DNA of 64,000 nucleotides. Origin: Sphingobacterium bovistauri. Lineage in GTDB: Bacteria; Bacteroidota; Bacteroidia; Sphingobacteriales; Sphingobacteriaceae. Position 1 is the first letter of the stretch; every line of letters begins with the position of its first letter. The notes below the pieces were generated by a model. It was not told the origin of the DNA. It searched no databases and saw only the letters and a list, made by a program, of their open reading frames with translations. Made by a program: the position numbers and the translations under genes. The stretch covers positions 20,054 to 84,053 of the forward strand of contig NZ_JADEYP010000017.1 of the NCBI RefSeq assembly GCF_020295405.1, read 5' to 3'. Positions 1 to 7,908 of this stretch are shown here, in pieces.

Positions 1-108
1 TCTGTATATAACCCTTTGATTTAATGTTTGATATTATTTGTAAAAATACGAAAATATACTTTTTTATAAATATTAATTCTGTTACATTTTTGTCATAAAT
101 TGCGCCTC

Positions 109-585
109 TTAATCTTTCAAATGTATAAATATAAGATCGTTCTCAAATCCCTTTGATTGAAGGTAACGAACTAATTTTGCTTTTGCTGTGTAGGACAATT
201 TATGGGGTTGATTAAAGGTTTTTTTATTGATTAGAATTTTTATCTTTTCAATATATTCTTCATCATTGATTTCTCTAAGAGCGATTTTGATTAGAGGTTG
301 TGATACTTTTTTTAACTTGAGGTGTTGAATGATTTTGATTTTTCCCCAATCTTTCATTCTAAACTTTCCACCTACATAAGCTTTAGCGAATCGTTCTTCA
401 TTAAGAAAATTTTCTGAAATAAGATTTGCTATAATATTTTCTACATCGGTCTCGTACAAACCCCATTCATATAATTTATCACGAACTTCCTGTTGACACC
501 TCTCTTGGTAAGCGCAAAAACTTTCAATTTTTAACTTAGCTTGATTTGGTGTGTAATTTTTTTTGTTTCTTTCGTAACCATCCAT
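109..585 (-). CDS. recX: RecX family regulatory protein
   Basis: A 158-residue protein of the RecX family, which binds RecA filaments and modulates recombination and SOS repair in the cytoplasm. The length and the very basic, all-helical composition fit the family. The central segment GGKFRMKDWGKIKIIQHL (about residues 71-88) matches the family signature of a Lys/Arg-rich helix around a conserved Trp-Gly, and three weak helical repeats can be traced. The gene diverges from murF-alr, leaving about 70 bp between the two starts. RecX is poorly conserved, so the call rests on size and this motif. No recA is present nearby. Confidence 0.85.
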   Translation of the reverse strand: MDGYERNKKNYTPNQAKLKIESFCAYQERCQQEVRDKLYEWGLYETDVENIIANLISENFLNEERFAKAYVGGKFRMKDWGKIKIIQHLKLKKVSQPLIKIALREINDEEYIEKIKILINKKTFNQPHKLSYTAKAKLVRYLQSKGFENDLIFIHLKD

Positions 586-654
586 TCTACAAATCTTGAA
601 AAAATGACAGACTTATTAAAAAATAATGGTGAAATTTGTATGAATAACAAGGAT

Positions 655-3087
655 ATGTACATAATCAATGATATTGTAAAGGTTTTTGAACCTATTAAAA
701 CCGTACTTACACAGCCTAATTTGACATTTAGTCGATTGTCATACGATACACGTAAAATGCATACGGGGGCTGATAGTTTGTTTTTTGCTCTGCAAGGTCA
801 ACAAGATGGACATAGATTTGTTTATGAAGCTTATCAAAAAGGTGTTCGTAACTTTATAGTATCCGATTTAGCTTTAAATGTTGAGAATTTTCAGGATGCA
901 AATTTTATCTGGGTCAAAAATACACTACGCGCTTTGCAAAGTCTGGTGTCATTACATCGAAATTCTATTCAAATTCCAGTTATTGGTATAACAGGTAGTA
1001 ATGGGAAAACTATTGTAAAGGAGTGGTTGTCACAACTTTTAAAAGGACTTAAAAAAGTGTATCAAAGTCCAAAAAGCTACAATTCTCAGTTAGGTGTGGC
1101 ATTATCTCTATGGGACTTAACTAATGATTATGATGTTGCTTTGATAGAGGCGGGTATCAGTACTGTGGACGAAATGCATTATTTAGAAGAAATGATTCGT
1201 CCAAGTTTGGGGATATTTACCTCATTAGGACCAGCACATCGTGAAGGCTTTGTCTCTAAAGAGGTCAAGCTTGCAGAAAAATGGAATTTATTCATTAGGT
1301 CCAAAAAGATATTTGTTCCATCAGCACAAGTTCTCAATGAATATCTTTCTAATGAACGTATCGTGAGTTGGGGAGTATCTAATACGGATATTCTTCGTGT
1401 ACTAGCTATTCATTCTTATGAATTATATACGCAGGTGCACTTGTCGTATAGAAACTATGATTTTGAATTAAGTATCCCCTTTATCGACAAGGCTTCCATT
1501 GATAATGCATTGACTTGTGTGTTAGTTTTATTAGAAATAGGGGTGTCTATTGATATAATTCGTGATCGAATAGCATTATTAAAACCTTTGGATATGCGCT
1601 TGCAATTGAAAATGGGTAAAAATAATAGCAGCATAATCGATGATTCTTATTCAAATGATTTAGCTTCGTTAAATATAGCCTTGGACTTTTTGAATCAACA
1701 AAATCAATATGATAAGAAAAAACTTATTCTTAGTGATTTTGAAGGAGAAGAATTAACTGCTAAATTTCTGAATAAGCTACATCAGGTTTTGTCGACGGTA
1801 CAGCTAGACGAAATTATCTTAGTGGGGGGAAGATTTAAGTCTATGGTGTTTGACTTTTCTAGAAATATTCATGTTTATGAATCTACCGAAGATTTATTGT
1901 CTAACTTGTCACAGTTGAATTTTAAGGATTCTGTTGTTTTAATTAAGGGGGCTCGTAAATATAAACTTGAAACCATAAGTAGATTGTTAACTGAAAAATC
2001 TCACGAAACTATATTGCAAATTAATTTGAAATCATTGGAACATAATTTGAAACAATATCGTTCTAAGATTGATTCTTCTGTCAAAATGATGGCTATGGTT
2101 AAGGCTTTTTCTTATGGTAGTGGTTCCTATGAAGTCGCTAATATCTTGCAGTTTAATAATGTAGATTATCTGACAGTTGCTTTTGTCGATGAAGGGAGTG
2201 AGTTGAGAAGATCAGGAATTAAATTGCCAATTATGGTGTTAAGCCCACATGAAAGTGCAATTGATGATATTCTTGAATACAACCTTGAACCAGAGATATA
2301 TTCAGTTAGAATACTTAAAGTTTTTGTTCAATATTTGAAAAATAAAAATATTAATGATTACCCAGTTCATATTAAATTGGATACAGGGATGCATAGGTTG
2401 GGCTTCATGGATAATGAAATAGATGAACTATTACTTATTTTAAAAAATCAAAAGGAAGTTAGAATAAAATCGGTGTTTTCTCATTTAGTAGGGGCTGGTG
2501 TCGAGTCATTGAAAGATTTTACTGCTAAGCAGTTTTTACAGTTTAACTCAAATGCAGATAAAATAAACACGGCTCTTGGGTATTCATTTTTAAAGCATAT
2601 TTGTAATACTTCTGGAATTGTCCACCATCCTGAAGGACATATGGATATGGTGAGGCTGGGGATAGGTTTATATGGTTTCGATATGAATCCTAAAGAATTA
2701 ACTTTGGAACAAGTGGGTGTGTTAAAAACTACTATTACCCAGATTAAGCATATTCCGAAAGATGAAACGATTGGCTATGATCGCAAGGGGCTGCTGACAC
2801 GAGATTCTATTATTGCTACTGTCAAAATTGGATATGCAGATGGGTATAGCAGACGATTTGGTAATGGTGTGGGCGAGATGGAGATAAATGGTCAATTGGT
2901 ACAAACAGTAGGGAATATTTGTATGGATATGTGTATGTTGGATATAACCGATATTGAAGCAAAGGAAGGAGATGAAGTAATTGTGTTTCCTGATATGGCA
3001 TTAGCGGCTCAAAATATAGGAACTATACCTTACGAATTACTTACAGGTATATCATCTCGTGTAAAGCGTGTTTATTATTATGAATAA
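655..3087 (+). CDS. murF-alr: bifunctional MurF ligase / alanine racemase
   Basis: A fusion of UDP-MurNAc-tripeptide:D-Ala-D-Ala ligase (residues about 1-440) and PLP-dependent alanine racemase (about 445-810). One polypeptide therefore makes D-alanine from L-alanine and supports D-Ala-D-Ala addition to the cytoplasmic peptidoglycan precursor. The Mur ATP-binding loop GSNGKT lies at residues 114-119. The racemase half shows the PLP lysine in MVKAFSYGSG (K483) and the catalytic tyrosine segment GYADGYSRRFG (Y727). This fusion is typical of Bacteroidota. The reading frame is open from 541; ATG 655 is chosen because homologous MurF proteins begin at MYIINDIVKVF. ATG 640 and 604 are alternatives. 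A DUF502 gene follows after 14 bp. Confidence 0.95.
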   Translation: MYIINDIVKVFEPIKTVLTQPNLTFSRLSYDTRKMHTGADSLFFALQGQQDGHRFVYEAYQKGVRNFIVSDLALNVENFQDANFIWVKNTLRALQSLVSLHRNSIQIPVIGITGSNGKTIVKEWLSQLLKGLKKVYQSPKSYNSQLGVALSLWDLTNDYDVALIEAGISTVDEMHYLEEMIRPSLGIFTSLGPAHREGFVSKEVKLAEKWNLFIRSKKIFVPSAQVLNEYLSNERIVSWGVSNTDILRVLAIHSYELYTQVHLSYRNYDFELSIPFIDKASIDNALTCVLVLLEIGVSIDIIRDRIALLKPLDMRLQLKMGKNNSSIIDDSYSNDLASLNIALDFLNQQNQYDKKKLILSDFEGEELTAKFLNKLHQVLSTVQLDEIILVGGRFKSMVFDFSRNIHVYESTEDLLSNLSQLNFKDSVVLIKGARKYKLETISRLLTEKSHETILQINLKSLEHNLKQYRSKIDSSVKMMAMVKAFSYGSGSYEVANILQFNNVDYLTVAFVDEGSELRRSGIKLPIMVLSPHESAIDDILEYNLEPEIYSVRILKVFVQYLKNKNINDYPVHIKLDTGMHRLGFMDNEIDELLLILKNQKEVRIKSVFSHLVGAGVESLKDFTAKQFLQFNSNADKINTALGYSFLKHICNTSGIVHHPEGHMDMVRLGIGLYGFDMNPKELTLEQVGVLKTTITQIKHIPKDETIGYDRKGLLTRDSIIATVKIGYADGYSRRFGNGVGEMEINGQLVQTVGNICMDMCMLDITDIEAKEGDEVIVFPDMALAAQNIGTIPYELLTGISSRVKRVYYYE

Positions 3088-3101
3088 ATCTAAATTATTA
3101 T

Positions 3102-3698
3102 ATGTTTAAGAAGTTTTTTCAAAAGATTTTATATTATTTAATTAAGGGAGTCTTGGTGGTGGTGCCTGTTGCAGGTGCAGTATTTTTGATTATTTGGATT
3201 TTTGCTTCTATAGACAATGCGTTAAATATTTCCCAACACTTTTTAGAAGATGAATCTGGTCATCCATTATATATTCCTGGTGGGGGTTTATTGATGGTTT
3301 TATGTATTCTAATTTTAGTTGGTTTTATTTTTACCACATTTGTCACCGCACCGATTAGACATTGGTTGAGTCGGACCATTAATAAAATACCTTTATTTAA
3401 TACGTTGTATTCATCAATCAGGGATTTTACGGAGGCTTTTGTTGGTGATGCGAAAAAATTCAACGAACCAGTTCTAGTTAAGGTCAACGATATGGGGCTA
3501 AAGAAGATTGGTTTTTTGACGCAGAGAGATTTAAACAAGATCGGTCTTGATGGTGAAGTTATAGTGTACTTTCCTTTCTCTTATTCATTTGCTGGTCAAA
3601 TAGTTGTTGTGGAATCCCAATATGTAACAAAATTAAATATGTCTGCGACTGATGCTATGAAATTAGTTGTCTCTGGTGGGGTATCAGGTTTAGAATAA
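3102..3698 (+). CDS. DUF502 family membrane protein
   Basis: A 198-residue inner-membrane protein of the DUF502 (COG2928) family, whose function is not established. Two hydrophobic segments are visible, about residues 9-32 (YYLIKGVLVVVPVAGAVFLIIWIF) and 60-82 (LLMVLCILILVGFIFTTFVTAPI). A soluble C-terminal half follows, with the family's IPLFNTLYSSIRDFTEAF stretch and a conserved VYFPFSYSFAGQIVVV region. It is 14 bp after murF-alr and 1 bp before the next gene, so the three are probably cotranscribed. Proximity to murF hints at an envelope role, which is inference only. Confidence 0.85.
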   Translation: MFKKFFQKILYYLIKGVLVVVPVAGAVFLIIWIFASIDNALNISQHFLEDESGHPLYIPGGGLLMVLCILILVGFIFTTFVTAPIRHWLSRTINKIPLFNTLYSSIRDFTEAFVGDAKKFNEPVLVKVNDMGLKKIGFLTQRDLNKIGLDGEVIVYFPFSYSFAGQIVVVESQYVTKLNMSATDAMKLVVSGGVSGLE

Positions 3699-3699
3699 T

Positions 3700-4290
3700 A
3701 TGGCAAATTTTCTTAACAATATATTTGGAAAAGCACCTATTGTAGATACTGATAAGTTAAATTTGCAAGCTCAATTGAGTGTTCAATCATGCATGCTGGA
3801 TTTAAACTTGATTCGTATAGCTGTAGAACAAAAAAAAATTGTTTTACTTCAAGATTTTTTTTCATTAACTACCCGAGTTGATATAAATAAGCAATATTCA
3901 TTAAACAAAGAACTTGATTTGCTGAATAGTTATATTTCGAGTTATAAATCAGCTAGCCAAAGTGAGTTTTTTATAAAGGTATCAAATACAGTAGAAAAGG
4001 AATCACTAATACAGGTTTTTCCGTTTATTTTGCTGCCGTTAATTCAAAATGCTATTATTAATGGGTATAATTCTATGGAGAATTATCCTATACGTATTAA
4101 CATAATGGCTAGTACGAATAGTTTAAAATTGGAAGTTAGTAATCGTGTAAATCATTATATCCAAAGTCAAGAATCTACCACTGTAATTGAGAATCTGAAA
4201 GCAAGGCTTACACTATTATATCCAGAAAGACATCAATTACTAATCAATAGTAATAGTAATATTTTCAAAACTACATTGTTATTAGGATAG
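3700..4290 (+). CDS. degenerate LytS-type histidine-kinase-like protein
   Basis: This 196-residue protein has the architecture of the cytoplasmic kinase half of LytS/YehU-type sensors. An N-terminal LQAQLSVQSCML lies where the family has its QINPHFLFN phosphoacceptor box, followed by a helical segment with NKELDLLNSYI, an N-box-like ILLPLIQNAIINGY (about residues 108-121) and a C-terminal IENLKARLTLLYP resembling the family's GLxNxRxRLxxLY. The phosphoacceptor histidine is absent and the ATP-binding glycines are not evident, so it is probably not an active kinase. There is no transmembrane segment. It follows the DUF502 gene by 1 bp. A regulatory or scaffold role is inferred. Confidence 0.55.
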   Translation: MANFLNNIFGKAPIVDTDKLNLQAQLSVQSCMLDLNLIRIAVEQKKIVLLQDFFSLTTRVDINKQYSLNKELDLLNSYISSYKSASQSEFFIKVSNTVEKESLIQVFPFILLPLIQNAIINGYNSMENYPIRINIMASTNSLKLEVSNRVNHYIQSQESTTVIENLKARLTLLYPERHQLLINSNSNIFKTTLLLG

Positions 4291-4393
4291 GCCATATTTT
4301 TGTGTATTTCTTTTGTTGTATTCTTTATTTTAATTTTTCAATTATTTATATTTACTATTACAATAGTTAAAGACGGATTTAAATATAAATAAT

Positions 4394-4660
4394 ATGACAG
4401 GAACATTAATAGAGAAAGAAGATATTGTAAATCATAAAATATTAGCGGCTGAGGTAAATAGATCCGAAGAGTTGAGGGGTAAATTGGCAGATGCTCAAAG
4501 ATTGGGAAATGAGTTTAAGTCAAAAGCTGCAATTGTATTTAATACAATTGATGGTCCTTTACGTGTAGAAACAACTGTATGGTCCGTTACGGATAAATAT
4601 GTACAAATCAAGTCCGGTGTTTTAATACCACTAGCTGCTATATTAGAAGTTTGTTTTTAA
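4394..4660 (+). CDS. conserved small hypothetical protein
   Basis: An 88-residue soluble protein I do not assign to a named family. The N-terminal half is helical and charged (EDIVNHKILAAEVNRSEELRGKLADAQRLGNEFKSKA). The C-terminal half looks like a small beta domain (AIVFNTIDGPLRVETTVWSVTDKYVQIKSGVLIPLAAILEV). Codon use resembles the neighbours, and a clean intrinsic terminator 31 bp after its stop supports a real gene. It sits 103 bp after the LytS-like gene. A role in binding a small ligand or another protein cannot be specified. Confidence 0.6.
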   Translation: MTGTLIEKEDIVNHKILAAEVNRSEELRGKLADAQRLGNEFKSKAAIVFNTIDGPLRVETTVWSVTDKYVQIKSGVLIPLAAILEVCF

Positions 4661-4690
4661 TTTTCTTAACAAAATATTATTAGTTTTTAA

Positions 4691-4722
4691 AAACCTCTCT
4701 TGTTTAAGAGAGGTTTTTTTTT
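4691..4722 (+). terminator. intrinsic terminator
   Basis: A 10-bp perfect stem (AAACCTCTCT pairing with AGAGAGGTTT) with a 6-nt loop is followed by a run of T. It ends the transcript of the 88-residue protein gene. Confidence 0.9.
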
Positions 4723-4834
4723 GTTTTCGTAAAATATTGAATTAATTCTTCTTTATTGTTTTATGTTTTTAACTTTGGTGAATTACATCTAACTATTGAA
4801 TTGTAGTTTCCTTTTGAGCTACTAAATATTTCTT

Positions 4835-5011
4835 ATGAAAAACAAAAACGTGAAGTATATTACTCCAAAGATTTCTTTGGAATTAATTATGGTTGAAGAT
4901 CCCGTATGTAATGGGTCTATCGTTGTAAATCCTGTAAATTCATATCCTCATGTAAATGATTGGGAAGATGGCTATGGTGAAACTGTTAATGGAGGACGAT
5001 ATGACTTATAA
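4835..5011 (+). CDS. 58-residue peptide upstream of lipoprotein
   Basis: A short ORF beginning MKNKNVKYITPKISLELIMV and ending GETVNGGRYDL. It has no signal peptide or membrane segment. Small proteins with a Lys-Tyr-Ile-x-Pro-x-Ile start are commonly found ahead of fimbrillin-like lipoprotein genes in Bacteroidota, and this one fits. Its stop overlaps the lipoprotein start by 11 bp (the ATG at 5001 lies inside its last codons), suggesting translational coupling. A TAACTTTG -7-like element lies at 4770-4777, but no well-spaced -33 element was found. Function unknown. Confidence 0.6.
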   Translation: MKNKNVKYITPKISLELIMVEDPVCNGSIVVNPVNSYPHVNDWEDGYGETVNGGRYDL

Positions 5012-6842
5012 AAACAACTTTCTAATCATATTGAACCAAAAATCTGTAATTTTCCTATACGTACTATGTCTATTTTCTTTTTTTAGTTGCTCTAAGGATA
5101 TATCAGAAACTACTAGCGGTTCGCAGGAGATAGGAATTGGTCTTACCGTAAATGTTGGAGGAATTAGGGAAGAATTTCAAACGATAGCTTCTACAGTTAC
5201 AAACCATAATGTTAAAGAAAATCTGGCGTCTGATATACTATACTATGATGACTTTGATGCTCTAGCATCTGTAGAAGATTATTCACATAGATATCTATCT
5301 AATTCAGCTAAAATCACATCAAGAGGAAAGGATAGGATTGCCGCAAATTCTCCTGTTCAACAAGGAGTTCAGTATTATTTAGTTTTATTTGAAGATAATA
5401 ATGGATCTCGAGGCGCTTATATGCGATCGGACTTATTGACAGCAGGTCAGGCATTTACAATAAAAGTAGAAGAGGGTAAAAAATATCACTGGATAGCGTA
5501 TTCATATAACTCGATTGAAAATGATTTACCTCAAATTAATTTTATGAGTGAATCAACGGTGTCTATGGGAGTCAATAAAGATTTTTTGTATGCCAGTGGA
5601 ATTTCAGGTGTTGTAAGTTCAACTAATCCTACATTCTTATCCATTGTTTTTGACCACATGCTTTCAAGAGTAGGAGTTGAGGTTAATACTAGAGGTATGT
5701 TTGCGGATATCAATGAATTGAATATTGAATTAGTAAATACTAATTTGAAGGTTGCTAATTTCAATCTATTAAACCAAGAAATTACTGCAAGTACAGTCGA
5801 ATACGGCGAAAATTTACAATTAAGTGCTATGGGAGGTGTTCCGAGCAGCCCAAGAGCAGATACTAAGGTAGCTTTTGTATATATTCCACCATATAGTGGT
5901 AGCTTGAATAATTTTCAAGTTCGATTAAGAAAATTAACAATCAATCTTGATGCACAAGCACAGGCACTTGGTCATAGTACTCGAACATTTGAGTATACTT
6001 CGACAAATGGCCCGGTTTTTACTTCAAATTTGGGTAACTTACTAAAGGGAAAGGCTAAAGTCGTAAAAATAGATTTATTAGAATCACCTTTGACAATATC
6101 TTCTAGGGGATATTATTACTTAATAGTTTTACCAGTTGGATATTTTGATCATAATGTGAAGTGGGCAAGATCAAATTTATATCATAATCGTTTAGACAAT
6201 TCATATAGATTTCAGCATATCAATATTCCTTCTTTTAATAGAGAATCTTATTTTTCGTGGGGAAGTGCTAATCCATTAGCCTACGGCACTAATAGTGATC
6301 CTTGTTCTTTAGTTTATCCAGCAGGTGTTTGGAAAATGCCATCAGCGACTGATTTCTATGCAACAATAGGTGGTACAGTTACTGATATAAATTTGTTGAA
6401 TTTGATAAAAGTAAATTTGAATCTATTAGGTATTAATTTAGCTGGTATTTATTTCCCAACTCCATCATCAAGAAATAGGACTGCAACTTACACAGAATAT
6501 ACGCCAGATTCAGGACAAAGTACATTTTACAATGCCACAACAGATGTAGGTATTAATAATAAGATAAGATTTAATTATAATGGATTTTACGCTAATATTG
6601 GCTTGGTAGAAAATCTTATAAATTTAAATCTAGGAGAAGCTGGAAATATATCTAGAATATGGACTAGCACAGCAAATGTTAGTTTATTAGGGCTTGCTGG
6701 AGTAGGAGCAGTAAGTTATTCGGGTACAGCACTAACAGATTATCTAGACGCATCCTTACTAAATTTGTTAAATATTAATGCTTTAGGGATTGATGTCGCA
6801 AAAACAGATCTTAATAATATAAGATGTGTTAGATCAAATTAA
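5001..6842 (+). CDS. fimbrillin-like surface lipoprotein
   Basis: A 613-residue exported lipoprotein. The N-terminal hydrophobic helix ends in LFSFFSC, a lipobox, so Cys31 is the likely lipidated residue. The body is beta-rich and Asn/Ser/Thr-rich. The segment GVQYYLVLFEDNNGSRGAYMRSD plus AGQAFTIKVEEGKKYHWIAYSYN resembles fimbrillin/Mfa-like domains, and DPCSLVYPAGVWKMPSATDF near residue 440 resembles the domain typical of large Bacteroidota surface proteins. ATG 5001 is chosen over 4956 because the signal peptide starts there and GGAGG lies just upstream. It is coupled to the 58-residue ORF. A surface adhesin or fimbrial role is inferred. Confidence 0.65.
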   Translation: MTYKNNFLIILNQKSVIFLYVLCLFSFFSCSKDISETTSGSQEIGIGLTVNVGGIREEFQTIASTVTNHNVKENLASDILYYDDFDALASVEDYSHRYLSNSAKITSRGKDRIAANSPVQQGVQYYLVLFEDNNGSRGAYMRSDLLTAGQAFTIKVEEGKKYHWIAYSYNSIENDLPQINFMSESTVSMGVNKDFLYASGISGVVSSTNPTFLSIVFDHMLSRVGVEVNTRGMFADINELNIELVNTNLKVANFNLLNQEITASTVEYGENLQLSAMGGVPSSPRADTKVAFVYIPPYSGSLNNFQVRLRKLTINLDAQAQALGHSTRTFEYTSTNGPVFTSNLGNLLKGKAKVVKIDLLESPLTISSRGYYYLIVLPVGYFDHNVKWARSNLYHNRLDNSYRFQHINIPSFNRESYFSWGSANPLAYGTNSDPCSLVYPAGVWKMPSATDFYATIGGTVTDINLLNLIKVNLNLLGINLAGIYFPTPSSRNRTATYTEYTPDSGQSTFYNATTDVGINNKIRFNYNGFYANIGLVENLINLNLGEAGNISRIWTSTANVSLLGLAGVGAVSYSGTALTDYLDASLLNLLNINALGIDVAKTDLNNIRCVRSN

Positions 6843-6853
6843 TAGTGTATCTT

Positions 6854-6909
6854 CTGTAGAATAAAATAAAAGCTCTCAAAATTTTGAGAGCTTTTATTTT
6901 ATTCTACAG
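6854..6909. terminator. bidirectional terminator, 56-nt perfect palindrome
   Basis: The two 28-nt arms are exact reverse complements, centred at 6881/6882, with a CTCTCAAAATTTTGAGAG core flanked by A-rich and T-rich tracts. It lies between two convergent genes and overlaps the stop and last codons of the minus-strand one, so it should terminate both transcripts. Confidence 0.9.
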
Positions 6910-7312
6910 GCTGTACATTTTTTTTAGTATGATTCATATCCAAAACAGGTACTAATCCTTCGGATGGCATATAGATAATTTGTGGTAAATCACCTTTGTC
7001 GGCGAGCTTTTCTAAAGTACGAATGAATAAATATTGATTGTATGTGCTGTTTAAAGTACCATTCTCTAATTTCATAGCTTCTGCCATACCTTTAGCGCGT
7101 TCTACTTCGGCTTGAGCATTGAGTTTTTCAGCCTCTAAGCGAGTTCTAGCTTCTTCAATTAAGATTTTACGATTCTGCTCAGCTTTAGCCATTTCAGCTT
7201 TACCTGCCATTTCTTGTTGCCAAACATTGTACAGCGGTAAGCCAAACATTAATATAATTATAATAATGACTACAGATGCTAGGATAATTCCAATAGGTTT
7301 AGAGTTTTTCAT
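6899..7312 (-). CDS. SPFH-tail-like membrane mini-protein
   Basis: A 137-residue protein. An N-terminal transmembrane helix (about residues 8-29, IILASVVIIIIILMFGLPLY) precedes a long Glu/Ala/Lys-rich coiled coil (33-80) and a tail with YNQYLFIRTLEKLADKGDLPQIIYMPSEG. This resembles the region after the SPFH/band-7 domain in stomatin/HflK-like proteins, but the SPFH domain itself is absent. The frame is intact and the start is good, so it seems a stand-alone short form rather than a fragment. It follows the GNAT gene by 9 bp on the same strand. A membrane-scaffold role is inferred only from similarity. Confidence 0.6.
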   Translation of the reverse strand: MKNSKPIGIILASVVIIIIILMFGLPLYNVWQQEMAGKAEMAKAEQNRKILIEEARTRLEAEKLNAQAEVERAKGMAEAMKLENGTLNSTYNQYLFIRTLEKLADKGDLPQIIYMPSEGLVPVLDMNHTKKNVQPVE

Positions 7313-7321
7313 TTACTAATT

Positions 7322-7783
7322 TTAAATTACTTTCTTACTATAAATCATTTTATACATGTCAAACCCTTCGGCCCAATAATTTTTATGCGTTTCCAGCAAC
7401 TTAAAGCCATTTTTTTCATAAAATGAATGTGCATGCTGAGAAGTTCGTACAATGATAGACTTTATATTCTTGCGATGGGTTATTATTTCTAAGCGATGAT
7501 TAAGGAGCAATGTGCCGATACCTTGTTTATGAAAGCCGACATCTACAATATCCCAACTGATCTTAGCTAACTGTTTTTCTTTATCATAGTTGATTCCTGC
7601 ACCTGCTATGATATTATCTTCTAATACAGCGACAAAATAATCTTGAAGTTCATGATCTAAATAATATTTATAATCTTCAATTTCTGTTTCAGCAAAAAAT
7701 TGAGGCGTGTTATTTTTTAATATTTGCAACAATTGGGTATAATCCTCTGGTTTATATTTTCTTATTACGATTGCACTATTCAT
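7322..7783 (-). CDS. GNAT family N-acetyltransferase
   Basis: A 153-residue acetyl-CoA-dependent acetyltransferase of the GNAT fold. Beta-strand/loop motif A is visible as VDVGFHKQGIGTLLLNHRLE (about residues 81-100), matching the pyrophosphate-binding V-x-x-x-x-(Q/R)-x-x-G-x-G/A signature. The C-terminal SFYEKNGFKLLETHKNYW (about 119-137) is the typical motif B. The substrate cannot be read from the sequence. It lies 9 bp upstream of the SPFH-tail gene on the same strand, so the two are probably cotranscribed and end at the 6854-6909 palindrome. Confidence 0.88.
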   Translation of the reverse strand: MNSAIVIRKYKPEDYTQLLQILKNNTPQFFAETEIEDYKYYLDHELQDYFVAVLEDNIIAGAGINYDKEKQLAKISWDIVDVGFHKQGIGTLLLNHRLEIITHRKNIKSIIVRTSQHAHSFYEKNGFKLLETHKNYWAEGFDMYKMIYSKKVI

Positions 7784-7871
7784 ATTTCCAGTATACTTTG
7801 TCAGAAGATACTAATTTTATTCTAAAAAATAAAATATTAGAAGTTGTGTAATAATATTATCGTGTAAAAAT

Positions 7872-7904
7872 AAAGAGCGTCCAATTCATTCTTGGACGCT
7901 CTTT
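7872..7904 (-). terminator. intrinsic terminator of pirin gene
   Basis: A 13-bp perfect stem (AAAGAGCGTCCAA with its complement) and a 7-nt loop lie immediately after the pirin stop at 7909. A T-rich tract follows on the minus strand. Confidence 0.88.
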
Positions 7905-7908
7905 GAAA

